60,953 nucleotides of DNA from an uncultured Methylococcaceae bacterium (lineage in GTDB: Bacteria; Pseudomonadota; Gammaproteobacteria; Methylococcales; Methylomonadaceae). Where the stretch lies: the NCBI GenBank assembly GCA_903859415.1, contig CAIOMN010000010.1, positions 1 through 60,953 of the forward strand, written 5' to 3'. Shown here piece by piece: positions 1 to 8,610 of the stretch. Position numbers and translations under genes: made by a program. The notes under the pieces were generated by a model. The model was given only the letters and a program-made list of their open reading frames with translations. It did no database searches and was not told where the DNA came from. Numbering within the stretch: the first letter of the stretch is position 1; the number at the start of each line of letters is the position of its first letter.

Positions 1-35
1 CGAAAGCCGCGTTTAACTTGTTAGAGATTTGACAC

Positions 36-1829
36 TTATTCCACTGAAAACTCTCTCATCATACCCATATCCTCATGCTCAAGGTTATGACAGTGATACA
101 TGAACAGACCTTTGAAGTCTTGAAAGGGCTTAATGATTTTTACTCGTTCACCGGGCATAACGAGAACCGTATCTTTAAAGCCCCCCTCTATAAAACCATC
201 TTTTACAGTCGCATAATCTTCACTTTCGGCTGCACCAATAGATCGACTCAGAATCTGGAATGACTGACCATGCAAATGAATCGGATGCGCCATTGACATC
301 ATAGTGCCCATGCCCGCCATACCTTCGCCGCCCATCATCCCCATGCCGCCCATTTTATGACCGCCTCCTTCCGTGCTATCACTATTGCCATGATTCATTC
401 CCCCCATCATACCCATACCCCCCATTTTATGGCCCTCTGCTTGCGGCTTTTCATTTCCATGTTGCATGCCCTGCCCTTGTTCTTTCGATTTATCATCTCC
501 ATGACCACCACTGCCGCCATGCGCATGGAAAATTTCCATCAGTTGTATGGTATTAACAGGAATACGTTCGCTGGGTAAAGCATCGTTATAGGCATAAGGC
601 CGCCCATTCAATAACATGGACATCGGCCCTTCTGAGATGGCAATGGGTACCGGTTTATTGGGGTTCACTGTATCACTGATCTGATAATGATGATAAGTAG
701 ACAGGGAATTGGGTAATGCAGGACTATCGCTCACCTGCCGCGTCACTTTAACAGTCAAAAGCGGATAATCACTACCAACCGGCAAGCCCATTTGATGCAT
801 ACGCCCCGCATGTCCCATCATCCGCTCGGCCATTTTTGGCAACACACCCGAAAAGGAACTGCTACGCAAGACCAGTTGAGACCCAACATTTCGGCCACTA
901 AAATCAGCCCAGACATCCAGACGCTCACCGGGAGCCAACATCACATAAGGTTTATGAACCGGAGATTCCAGCAAACCACCATCAGTGCCAATGACAGTAA
1001 TCGGTGAATTATCATCCCAGGCCAATTTATAGATACGGGCGTTCGAGCCGTTGAGTATTCTGAACCGATAAGCCCGACTGGCCACATCCAGATTAAAATC
1101 AGGACGACCGTTAATGAGTATTTTATCCCCGTAAAAGCCCATCATACGGTCACGCATATGACTCGCATAGATCAGCTGATTGTTATCATCAAACTGTCGA
1201 TCCTGTATCACAATCGGAATTTCGTACTCGCCGTCTGGCAACCCCAATTTCTGTTCTTCTTGATCATTGACCAGAATGGCACCTGCTAGCCCATGGTAAA
1301 CCTGACTGGCAGTTAAATTATGTGGATGTGGATGATAAATGTTCATACTGGCACGATTAAGCATTTCAAACTCATAAACATAGAGCTGGCCTTTATCGAT
1401 TGCATACACTGGATGACCGTCCATTAATGCTGGCACATGCAATCCATGCCAATGAGCGATAGTCGGCTCATTCAGTTCACTGCGAAAATTAATTCGGATT
1501 TTTTGGCCTTTTTCAAAACGTAATATAGGGCCTAAATAAGAACCCGGTATCTCGGTCACTGTATTAGCAGGACCTTTAACTAGCTTTGCAACGTATTGGA
1601 AAACCTGTGTCGGTTGACCTGAAAGAATAGAAATTGTTGATGGTTTGCTCAGTAAATCGATTTCTACATCGGGATGAAAGTTAGGGGATGCTTTATTGGG
1701 TGCCTTTTTAGGCATTTCACTCATGCCTTCCATAGCCTGTAACCAGCTGGGTAATCCTGCCCCAACTAAAAGACCGGCGCCAGTTTTCGCAAAAAAGCGA
1801 CGACGGGATAGATTAATTGATTTGTGCAT
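36..1829 (-). CDS. Multicopper oxidase, CueO/CopA-like, Tat-exported
   Basis: Probable periplasmic cuprous or metal oxidase involved in copper tolerance. The N-terminus carries a twin-arginine signal (SRRRFF, residues 8-13) followed by a hydrophobic stretch. All copper-site motifs are visible: HWHG at 126-129, HPHPH at 166-170, HPIHLHG near 525, and the C-terminal HCHNLEHEDMGMM with C580, H585 and M590 as likely type 1 copper ligands. Between the second and third cupredoxin domains (roughly residues 440-520) lies a Met/His/Gly-rich insert with a duplicated HKMGGMGMMGG segment, like the Met-rich copper-binding insert of CueO. At 597 residues it is slightly longer than CueO because of this insert. 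A strong ribosome-binding site (GAGGAGAGG) precedes the ATG. The exact substrate cannot be told from sequence. Confidence 0.93.
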   Translation of the reverse strand: MHKSINLSRRRFFAKTGAGLLVGAGLPSWLQAMEGMSEMPKKAPNKASPNFHPDVEIDLLSKPSTISILSGQPTQVFQYVAKLVKGPANTVTEIPGSYLGPILRFEKGQKIRINFRSELNEPTIAHWHGLHVPALMDGHPVYAIDKGQLYVYEFEMLNRASMNIYHPHPHNLTASQVYHGLAGAILVNDQEEQKLGLPDGEYEIPIVIQDRQFDDNNQLIYASHMRDRMMGFYGDKILINGRPDFNLDVASRAYRFRILNGSNARIYKLAWDDNSPITVIGTDGGLLESPVHKPYVMLAPGERLDVWADFSGRNVGSQLVLRSSSFSGVLPKMAERMMGHAGRMHQMGLPVGSDYPLLTVKVTRQVSDSPALPNSLSTYHHYQISDTVNPNKPVPIAISEGPMSMLLNGRPYAYNDALPSERIPVNTIQLMEIFHAHGGSGGHGDDKSKEQGQGMQHGNEKPQAEGHKMGGMGMMGGMNHGNSDSTEGGGHKMGGMGMMGGEGMAGMGTMMSMAHPIHLHGQSFQILSRSIGAAESEDYATVKDGFIEGGFKDTVLVMPGERVKIIKPFQDFKGLFMYHCHNLEHEDMGMMREFSVE

Positions 1830-1998
1830 TTCCTCTCCTCGACCTTGGTAGGTTCATTATTATAATTGTCGTGACTGAACGACTTGTTTGAAAGCTTGCT
1901 TTTGAACTTTATCAACAGGAAAACCGTTTCAACAATAAGAGATATTGTTTTTTCTTAATGATGCGCTTAATTTAAAGCGATATCAACCAAACAACGAT

Positions 1999-2027
1999 AT
2001 AAAAAAATTATTACGAAAATGTGTCAA
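1999..2027 (-). promoter_or_regulatory. Candidate sigma-70 promoter for the multicopper oxidase
   Basis: On the minus strand a perfect -35 TTGACA (2022-2027) is followed after 17 bp by TTTTAT (1999-2004, 4 of 6 matches to -10). The -35 overlaps an inverted repeat, TGTCA-5 nt-TGACA (2022-2036), that could be an operator. The predicted leader is about 165 nt. I saw no convincing CueR-type operator. Confidence 0.35.
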
Positions 2028-2140
2028 TAAATGACAAGGTATTTGGCACCATATTGATGATTTGCAATATTCCAACAAATCACCTGCATGATCTGGTAAA
2101 CATGTTCAGTCCGCGCCATATAAATTAATATTAAGGAATT

Positions 2141-2500
2141 ACGTGCGGCATTACTGAAATAGCGTATGGTATTGGAAAATTCCGTCTGGTATTGTCAAAA
2201 TAACGTACGGTATTGGAAAATTCCGTGTGGTATTGTCAAAATAACGCACGGTATTGGAAAATTCCGTCTGGTTTTGTCAAAATAACGTACGGTATTGGAA
2301 AATTCCGTGTGGTTTTGTCAAAATAACGTACGGTTTTGGAAAATTCCGTGTGGTATTGTCAAAATAACGTACGGTATTGGAAAATTCCGTCTGGTATTGT
2401 CAAAATAACGCACGGTATTGGAAAATTCCGTATGGTATTGTCAAAATAACGCACGGTATTGTAAAATTCCGTATGGTATTGGGAAATAACGTGCGGTATT
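2141..2500. repeat. 41-bp tandem repeat array made of alternating 20/21-bp half-units
   Basis: Seventeen GGTATT or GGTTTT blocks occur between 2168 and 2500 at alternating spacings of 20 and 21 bp, giving about eight 41-bp units plus a decayed leading unit from about 2141. One half-unit reads ATTGTCAAAATAACGTAC and the other ATTGGAAAATTCCGTGT, each followed by GG. Point differences between copies are few (GTAC/GCAC, GTGT/GTCT/GTAT, TATT/TTTT). The unit is not a multiple of three and the array is not an open frame. Each half-unit carries an A-tract, so A-tracts recur every two helical turns. It fills most of the 669-bp gap between the oxidase and the next ORF. Confidence 0.95.
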
Positions 2501-2750
2501 ATCGATTCAGAGTAAAGTTAAAGCTGCCATGTTTGCCAAATATTTCACAATAACCCGTTTCAGAAAAGCGGTGTTTTCCTTTTCCACAGTTAAACATTTG
2601 TCGAACCACACGGTCATTCTTTGTTGTGTAGATGACGTCTTTGGTCATGTGGTTATCTAAAGATTGGTAGCAAGGGCAGTCGCGTCTTGGACAAAATAAT
2701 TTAAAGTGGGGTGGGAGGTGATCCATGCCATGAGTGCTGTAGAAGATCAC
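2499..2750 (-). pseudogene. Possible N-terminal fragment of a zinc-ribbon transposase
   Basis: This is an 83-codon frame; an internal ATG at 2726 is a likelier start than the GTG at 2750. It contains cysteines in a ribbon-like pattern (CPRRDCPC, then FNCGKGKHRFSETG). The FSET stretch resembles the zinc-ribbon N-termini of some insertion-sequence transposases, but no catalytic DDE region follows. The frame stops exactly where the tandem repeat array begins (TAA at 2499-2501), suggesting that the array or a deletion truncated it. The family assignment is from memory of general patterns and is weak. It may simply be an uncharacterised small ORF. Confidence 0.3.
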
Positions 2751-2825
2751 TATTCACTTTAACTTTGCTCAGTTTCTTACCCCCCATGGACTATCCAATA
2801 CAGCATTATTTATTAATCCGTTGAC

Positions 2826-3626
2826 TCATCTTTTGATATTGTCTCTACAAACCCGCTTTTGTAATTGCACTCGCCAAAAAACTGGCGACAGAAAAAAACG
2901 TATCATGCTCGTTAAATGTACTTTTAAATACTCATAATTAGCATGGCTGGTACGTTGAGCGTAATGAAAGACTCTCACTTGAGGATTAAATAAAACGTCA
3001 TAGCCAAGCAGCCTCAACCTTGCACAAATATCCACATCCTCATAATACAGAAAATAGCGTTGATCAAAGCCATTCAACCCCTCAAACATATTTCGCTTAA
3101 ATAACAAAAACATTCCGCCCACCCAATCAGGCTTAATAGGCTGCTCTGTAATTTCATAATCACTGCCTTTATAATAACCAAATGCTTTGGCTACTATCTT
3201 AAAAGGCGTTGGAAAATGTCGTGCACTATCCCCAATCTCATTATCTTCACCCAGAACCAACGGTGCAACCACACCCACTGAATCATCATTTAGACAATCA
3301 ACTAATAATGGAAATGGATTACTCTTTAATCGGATATCGGGATTTAATATACAAAAAAATTGACCTTTAGACTGCATAAAGGCTTTATTATGATTTTCGC
3401 CAAAACCTTGTCGGGTTTTGTTATGAATCATTCTAATTGGAAACGAAAAATTATCTGGCGTAAAGGGCAACTCCTCTTCTAAGTTAAGAGTAAGAATTAA
3501 TTCAATTGAATCTTCAGAGCAATGTAACTCGATGTCTGACAATAACAGACTCACTAAATCTGCTTGCTTATGACTCACTACAGAAATAGAAACTTTTGCT
3601 GATTGATCTCTAACTATTTCATCCAT
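2826..3626 (-). CDS. Glycosyltransferase family 2 (WbbL/rhamnosyltransferase-like)
   Basis: A 266-residue GT-A fold enzyme that probably adds a sugar to the surface polysaccharide at the cytoplasmic membrane. Family features visible are the N-terminal beta-strand (VSISVVSHKQ), the metal-binding NPDIR (DxD-like) near residue 114, and the FDQRYFLYYEDVDICARL signature characteristic of WbbL-type rhamnosyltransferases. It is the last gene of the minus-strand glycosyltransferase run, 12 bp after the preceding gene, so it is probably co-transcribed. Sugar donor and acceptor cannot be deduced. Confidence 0.85.
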   Translation of the reverse strand: MDEIVRDQSAKVSISVVSHKQADLVSLLLSDIELHCSEDSIELILTLNLEEELPFTPDNFSFPIRMIHNKTRQGFGENHNKAFMQSKGQFFCILNPDIRLKSNPFPLLVDCLNDDSVGVVAPLVLGEDNEIGDSARHFPTPFKIVAKAFGYYKGSDYEITEQPIKPDWVGGMFLLFKRNMFEGLNGFDQRYFLYYEDVDICARLRLLGYDVLFNPQVRVFHYAQRTSHANYEYLKVHLTSMIRFFLSPVFWRVQLQKRVCRDNIKR

Positions 3627-3638
3627 TTCAGATAGCCA

Positions 3639-4688
3639 TTATTTTTGACATAGAATTTCAAAATAATTTAAATAATGACTAACCATTATTTCTTGCGTAT
3701 ATGAAGTTTCGACTCGCTCCCGCGCACGCTTTGAAAGTGCAACTCCATTATTTTCAAGGTATTTTATGGCCGTTACGAAATCCTCTATGTTATCCAATTG
3801 GAAAAAGCTGACTTCATGTTCCGAGAAAATCTCTCGAAAAACAGGTATATCAGAACATACCGCCGGAACTCCGGCACTCACAGCCTCTAACAATGCTAAT
3901 CCCATGCCTTCAGAGCGTGAGGGCATAGCGTAAATATCTATATAGGGCATATAATCTCTGGCATTGTTTTTTTGACCCAAAGTGATGAAACGATTTGCTA
4001 CCCCAAGAGAGTTTGCAAGGATTTGAAGATCTTGCAACGCGGGGCCATCACCAATTAATAAAAACGCATAATCAGTCAAAAAAGGCAGTGCTTTTATAAC
4101 CTGCTCCAATCCTTTCCTGTGGGAGACAACCGCACAAGCGCCAATTAACTGCCAACGTTTTTTTGCGTCAGTAATAATTACGGCATCATCCACTTCAATA
4201 CAGGACGCAATATGTGGATTACAACCATTATAAATTCTGAGAAATGAAAGCTTGGGTTGAGTCAAATTATAATAGTTAAGTTCGTGATCACTTATCACTA
4301 CACGACCATCGAGGCCACTCCAAATCCTCCGCCAAATCCACGAAAAAATGACCGAAATGAACTTACCGTGACTATACGATAAATCTTCTTCAACGATATT
4401 GTGGATAGTGGTTACAAATTTACCAGACCTATTTCGGATTTTCTTACAATACCACCCGAATAAGTCTGGACGCAACATATGGGTATGCACAACATCAAAA
4501 CCATCCAATTGCACGTAATCAAAGAGTTTTATCAGTTTAACTGGACAAGGAAATTGTACTTCATTACTTATATCAAAATAAAAAGCAGTAACTGAATGCC
4601 CTGCTAAAACAAAACCTTTAGCTAAATCACGCGCTACTAATACGGGGGCTTTATGTGCAAGAGAAGGCACAATTATCGCAATTTTCAT
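3639..4688 (-). CDS. Glycosyltransferase family 4 (GT-B fold)
   Basis: A 349-residue retaining glycosyltransferase. The N-terminal Rossmann half begins MKIAIIVPSLAH. The C-terminal donor-binding half contains the EX7E motif in PSRSEGMGLALLEAVSAG near residue 270, followed by GVPAVCSD. It is flanked by other glycosyltransferases on the same strand and probably builds the same cell-surface glycan. Sugar specificity is unknown. Confidence 0.87.
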   Translation of the reverse strand: MKIAIIVPSLAHKAPVLVARDLAKGFVLAGHSVTAFYFDISNEVQFPCPVKLIKLFDYVQLDGFDVVHTHMLRPDLFGWYCKKIRNRSGKFVTTIHNIVEEDLSYSHGKFISVIFSWIWRRIWSGLDGRVVISDHELNYYNLTQPKLSFLRIYNGCNPHIASCIEVDDAVIITDAKKRWQLIGACAVVSHRKGLEQVIKALPFLTDYAFLLIGDGPALQDLQILANSLGVANRFITLGQKNNARDYMPYIDIYAMPSRSEGMGLALLEAVSAGVPAVCSDIPVFREIFSEHEVSFFQLDNIEDFVTAIKYLENNGVALSKRARERVETSYTQEIMVSHYLNYFEILCQK

Positions 4689-4732
4689 TTATATAATATT
4701 CACATGTAATCATTTAAAAAATATAACTTAAA

Positions 4733-5548
4733 CTATTTATTAAAATAGTTAGACAATCTAGATTTGATTTTAAAGATCCGATTTATAAGTGTTTCACAAT
4801 GAATTTTATAGAGTCCTATTAGGATAATCTTCTTTAAGTAATCCAAATCAATCAATCTAAAGGGATATAGATCATGCTTTTTCCGCAGGAGATAAGTCTC
4901 ATGCATCAACAACTCAAGTTTTGAAGGAGCCGTACTTAATCCACCCATGACATGAGCAACAATTGAAAAGGGATAAAATACTGTTTTACCATACTTTGAG
5001 ACTAATCTATAGACCAAATCATAATCACCGACAATTTTAAAATGCGTATCATATAAACCAATTTCGGACATCATGACGCGATTATGAAAACAGCCTGGAT
5101 GCCTAACGACCATTTTCTTCATTAAGGCTGCTTTAAGGTTTTCAAAAGTACTCCCCAAAACTTGAACAACTTCATTACTACGAATAATTAAGTTTTGTCC
5201 GTGAACAAGCGGGGCGTTCATTTTATGAGCCGCCTCAAGATAAGGTATCACACTAGTTAATGCGTTTTCATCAGTGAAATAATCATCACTGCCCAAAAAT
5301 AAAAGCCAATCACCTGTTGAATATTTTATACATTCATTCCAGGCGTCATAAACACCCGAATCAGCTGATGATTTATAGAAAGAAAACTGGTTGGCATATT
5401 CATTTAAAAGGCTCACAGTGTTATCTGTACTTGCGCCATCCTTAATAAGCACTTCAACATCTTTACATGTCTGAGAAAATACTGACTCCAAACAACGTAT
5501 TAATGTTTTTTCTGAATTGTAAGTTGCAATAATAATACTAAATCGCAC
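4733..5548 (-). CDS. Glycosyltransferase family 2 (WcaA-like)
   Basis: A GT-A fold enzyme with FSIIIATYNSEKTLIRCLES at its N-terminus, the nucleotide-binding KDGASTDNT, and LFLGSDD as the metal-binding DxD-like site. The frame is open back to 5638, but that extension is not family-like. The GTG at 5546-5548 (VRFSII) has a GGAAG ribosome-binding site 9 nt upstream and overlaps the stop of the upstream glycosyltransferase by 11 bp, which implies translational coupling. This start gives about 271 residues, typical for the family. Probable role is one transfer step in surface polysaccharide assembly. Confidence 0.82.
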   Translation of the reverse strand: MRFSIIIATYNSEKTLIRCLESVFSQTCKDVEVLIKDGASTDNTVSLLNEYANQFSFYKSSADSGVYDAWNECIKYSTGDWLLFLGSDDYFTDENALTSVIPYLEAAHKMNAPLVHGQNLIIRSNEVVQVLGSTFENLKAALMKKMVVRHPGCFHNRVMMSEIGLYDTHFKIVGDYDLVYRLVSKYGKTVFYPFSIVAHVMGGLSTAPSKLELLMHETYLLRKKHDLYPFRLIDLDYLKKIILIGLYKIHCETLINRIFKIKSRLSNYFNK

Positions 5549-6776
5549 GTCTATAGACTTCCAAATATTGTGGTACAACAACCTCATGTGACCACAAACT
5601 AACCGCCCGCTGCCTCGCTTGAATAGACAACCTTGCATTGCGATCTTTATCTTCTAAAACCCACATAATACCTTTAGCTAAATCATTACTGCTAAATGGC
5701 TCTGCCAAATAACCTGACTGCTCATGCTCTACAACATCATTTAATCCGGTTGTATTGAATGCAACTACAGGACATCCGCATGCTTGTGCTTCAGTTGCCG
5801 TTTGAGGTAAATTTTCTTGTCGTGAAGGCACTACAGTGACATCAACAGCGCTATACAATATTGAAAGCGTTACATCATCATTCAAATGCCCCATCCAATG
5901 CAGCGGCACCCCTAAATGAGGAGGATTTTCTGGCTCACTTTGACCGAAAATAACACACTGAATGTCGAAACTGTTATTCGCAATCTCCATTAAAGCCGAC
6001 TGCAACAAATCCCAGCCTTTGCGTGGATCTTTGCCACCACCAATAGCACCAAATAATACCAACATGGCTGTTGGCGGTAGATTAAGTAATGCTCGCGACA
6101 TCGGCTTAGGCCAAGGTTGATATTGTCGTGTATCTAGTGGATTAGGAATGACTGTGACCGGCCAGTCGTGCATTAATGCACTATTCTTAACGCATTTGGC
6201 CAACCATTGACTGGGGGTAACAATTTGCATAGGCGTTGTCCATGCATTCAACTTTCGCTTCCATACCCAACGATCAATATCTACTCCTCTATGATCTTCT
6301 GGACAATTATCAGGTGAATAACCCATCCTCCAACGCGCTTTTATACCGTCTGGTGCATAGTGCTCAGAACCACAAAATGCCCACATATCATGTAACGTTA
6401 TGACGATGGGTTTTCGCAGATGCCCTATATCCTCAATAGATAAAAACTCGTCATTTATCCAATGCAAATTCAACACATCAGTATCCGAATTATTGATCTT
6501 ACTCACTAGCCCTGAAGGTAAAATTGCTGGTGAGTGATGTATTGAATTGGATGATTTCTGACATCGCATCAACTGAACGCCAAGAATGAGTCTTAACATT
6601 CTTAATGCCTGACTAATGTTGCCTTGAGCAGTATCCACCGAAGAAAGACCCGACTTCTTAGCTGCTACAAGCATACGATTTTGAGCATTACTTTCCATTA
6701 ATGCTTTATGTAACCTTGTAGCAGCGCGGGATGCACCACCCATAGTATCGGAAGAAGAAAGTATTAATGATTTCAT
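5538..6776 (-). CDS. Glycosyltransferase family 4 (WcaC-like)
   Basis: 412 residues. The opening MKSLILSSSDTMGGASRAATRLHKAL matches the GGAxRAAxRLH start of WcaC-type colanic acid glycosyltransferases. The C-terminal half carries the EX7E segment QENLPQTATEAQACG and CPVVAFNTTG. HDMWAFCGSEHYA near residue 130 is also typical of this subgroup. It lies downstream of a methyltransferase with a 19-bp gap and its 3' end overlaps the next glycosyltransferase. The donor sugar is not identifiable. Confidence 0.87.
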   Translation of the reverse strand: MKSLILSSSDTMGGASRAATRLHKALMESNAQNRMLVAAKKSGLSSVDTAQGNISQALRMLRLILGVQLMRCQKSSNSIHHSPAILPSGLVSKINNSDTDVLNLHWINDEFLSIEDIGHLRKPIVITLHDMWAFCGSEHYAPDGIKARWRMGYSPDNCPEDHRGVDIDRWVWKRKLNAWTTPMQIVTPSQWLAKCVKNSALMHDWPVTVIPNPLDTRQYQPWPKPMSRALLNLPPTAMLVLFGAIGGGKDPRKGWDLLQSALMEIANNSFDIQCVIFGQSEPENPPHLGVPLHWMGHLNDDVTLSILYSAVDVTVVPSRQENLPQTATEAQACGCPVVAFNTTGLNDVVEHEQSGYLAEPFSSNDLAKGIMWVLEDKDRNARLSIQARQRAVSLWSHEVVVPQYLEVYRRAI

Positions 6777-6795
6777 TTCATTACAAGTCTAGACA

Positions 6796-7632
6796 TTAAA
6801 TACCCAACTGATAACGAGCCATATTAACGGATGGACCAACAAACTTTGCAATACTTTCAAGGAATTTGAACCTGGTTTTATTAACATTTCCTACGCGCCG
6901 AAAAATCATCGCATGATTCACGCCTGCGACTTGCCCTATAAACTCAAGTCCCGCCCCCCGCATAACCCATTTGAAAGTATGTCTAAGATAGAAAGTTGAA
7001 GGCAAGTGACACTTAATCACAGGATAAAAACAATTTGCAAAAATAAGATACCCACCTAATTTTGTTGCTGCCACCAACTGCTCAACCAATTCCAAAGGAC
7101 GTTCTATATGCTCAAGAACATCCTGAGCAATAACACAGTCATACTGGTTTTCGAAGTCTTTTATAAATCTAATATGAGTACCCTGCTTAATTCTTTGTAT
7201 TCCCAGCGTTGAAGGATAAGGTTCCACGATATCTATATGTATTTTAGAATCAACAGCACTCAACTTCTGCGCTAATTCACCAAAACCACCCCCATAATCA
7301 GCAATACGTTCAACACCTAACTGACTGACAAACAATGCAATAGCGTCTCTATGCTGAATTGAAACGGGATCAGTTGCTGTGAATACGCCGTTAACCACCC
7401 AAATGGGGTGTGAATAAAAATCGCCTATCGCTTGGCCTTGCAAAGCCACTCGGTTATCAAGACCTAGAGCATCCCAAATACGATCCATTTCTTGCCAAAT
7501 CCATTCTACCGATGGACGTTCCATTCTTGAGACACCTTCTAAATAAGCAATATCGCCTAGTGACAAAATATTGAACGGCAAGGGAATCCCCCAAAGCCTG
7601 ATATCCGTTGTAACGGTCTGATTATTGTCCAC
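6796..7632 (-). CDS. Class I SAM-dependent methyltransferase
   Basis: A 278-residue protein with a methyltransferase core at about 105-210: motif I is IADYGGGFGELAQKL, the acidic end of strand 2 is DIVEP, and post-I/motif IV is CVIAQDVLEHIERP. It probably methylates a sugar of the growing glycan, perhaps as a chain cap, but this is inferred only from its glycosyltransferase neighbours. The start is a GTG at 7630-7632 with AGGAG a few bases upstream, overlapping the end of the preceding gene by 11 bp, so the two are probably translationally coupled. Confidence 0.8.
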   Translation of the reverse strand: MDNNQTVTTDIRLWGIPLPFNILSLGDIAYLEGVSRMERPSVEWIWQEMDRIWDALGLDNRVALQGQAIGDFYSHPIWVVNGVFTATDPVSIQHRDAIALFVSQLGVERIADYGGGFGELAQKLSAVDSKIHIDIVEPYPSTLGIQRIKQGTHIRFIKDFENQYDCVIAQDVLEHIERPLELVEQLVAATKLGGYLIFANCFYPVIKCHLPSTFYLRHTFKWVMRGAGLEFIGQVAGVNHAMIFRRVGNVNKTRFKFLESIAKFVGPSVNMARYQLGI

Positions 7633-8557
7633 GGAAACTCCTAACCCTTCTTGCCACCTTATTTTTCAACCGCAAAGAAAATGGCCGGCAAAATATACGT
7701 CTGAAAGCACGATTATCTAACGTTTGATTACCGATCACACCGATTGGATGCACCAGAGGGAAACTCAGTGTTTCTACCGGTAAATTTGCTAATTCACATA
7801 CGGTGGTCGTATGGGTAGCATCCACTCCAAAACCAATATTTGAAACGAGATTCTGATTTGGCAAAACTGTTAATCTACCTTGTAACCAGCAGGCGAATGT
7901 CCATTGATAATCCCAACAAGAATTAAGTTCTCCGCGATAAACACGTTCAAAAATAGCGGCCCAATAGTCAGCTTCCCTCTTATTTGGCAACATATCGTAA
8001 ATCAAACCTTCATCTCTCACTTTTGGCCAATCCGCCAATTTAAGATCATGGATGTTTTGCCAACGATCACGCCATGAAGCCCAGCCCCAGATATGAGTGT
8101 ACCGGGAATAGTAGTAGCTGTCATCATTGCGCCGATAACCAAACTGGAAGTTATCACCACTGATCATGGCGATGCGCTGATCGTAACGATAGCGCTCAAG
8201 TAACTCTTGGCAATATCTAAAAAATGTTGGATCAGGCAAGCAATCATCTTCAAGAATAATCGCTTCTTCAACTTGCTCAAACACCCAGTCGATGCCGGTG
8301 GCGGGTCGAATTTTACAGCCCAAATTTACGTCAGAGTAATGAGTTAGCACTTCGCAGTCCCAATCTACCTGATCAATAATAGCTCGGGTTGCAGCCACTT
8401 TTTCAACTTCACCTGCTTTATCAGTTCTCGGACCATCAGCCACAACCAGTAACTTAGCTGGCTTGGCTTTGGCAATCTCGGCAAAAACCCTGGCGGTGGT
8501 TTCAGGCCGATTGAAAATAATAAAGGCAACAGGTATATTTAATTGAAAATCAAGCAT
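7622..8557 (-). CDS. Putative sugar transferase, GT2-like (HlpA-related)
   Basis: 311 residues. The N-terminus PVAFIIFNRPETTARVFAEI and the segment AIILEDDCLPDPTFFRYCQELL are hallmarks of a GT-A-like family often labelled sugar transferase or 'hemolytic protein HlpA-like'. LEDDC holds the acidic metal-binding residues. A conserved HIWGWASWRDRW block follows near residue 160. Its place between a flippase and a methyltransferase in the polysaccharide locus supports a role in glycan assembly rather than hemolysis. Confidence 0.75.
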   Translation of the reverse strand: MLDFQLNIPVAFIIFNRPETTARVFAEIAKAKPAKLLVVADGPRTDKAGEVEKVAATRAIIDQVDWDCEVLTHYSDVNLGCKIRPATGIDWVFEQVEEAIILEDDCLPDPTFFRYCQELLERYRYDQRIAMISGDNFQFGYRRNDDSYYYSRYTHIWGWASWRDRWQNIHDLKLADWPKVRDEGLIYDMLPNKREADYWAAIFERVYRGELNSCWDYQWTFACWLQGRLTVLPNQNLVSNIGFGVDATHTTTVCELANLPVETLSFPLVHPIGVIGNQTLDNRAFRRIFCRPFSLRLKNKVARRVRSFRGQ

Positions 8558-8610
8558 TCAACCATGCCCCAAGAAAGAGTTTGATCATTTATTCTTTTTA
8601 TTACTTTAAG

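Noticed and set aside
1840-1856. ACCT/AGGT symmetry just before the multicopper oxidase start as a possible CueR operator
   Set aside because: It has only four matching bases per arm, lies in the leader rather than between -35 and -10, and does not fit the CueR consensus.
2141-2500. CRISPR array
   Set aside because: The 41-bp period contains no unique spacers: both half-units repeat along the whole array, and no cas genes are present.
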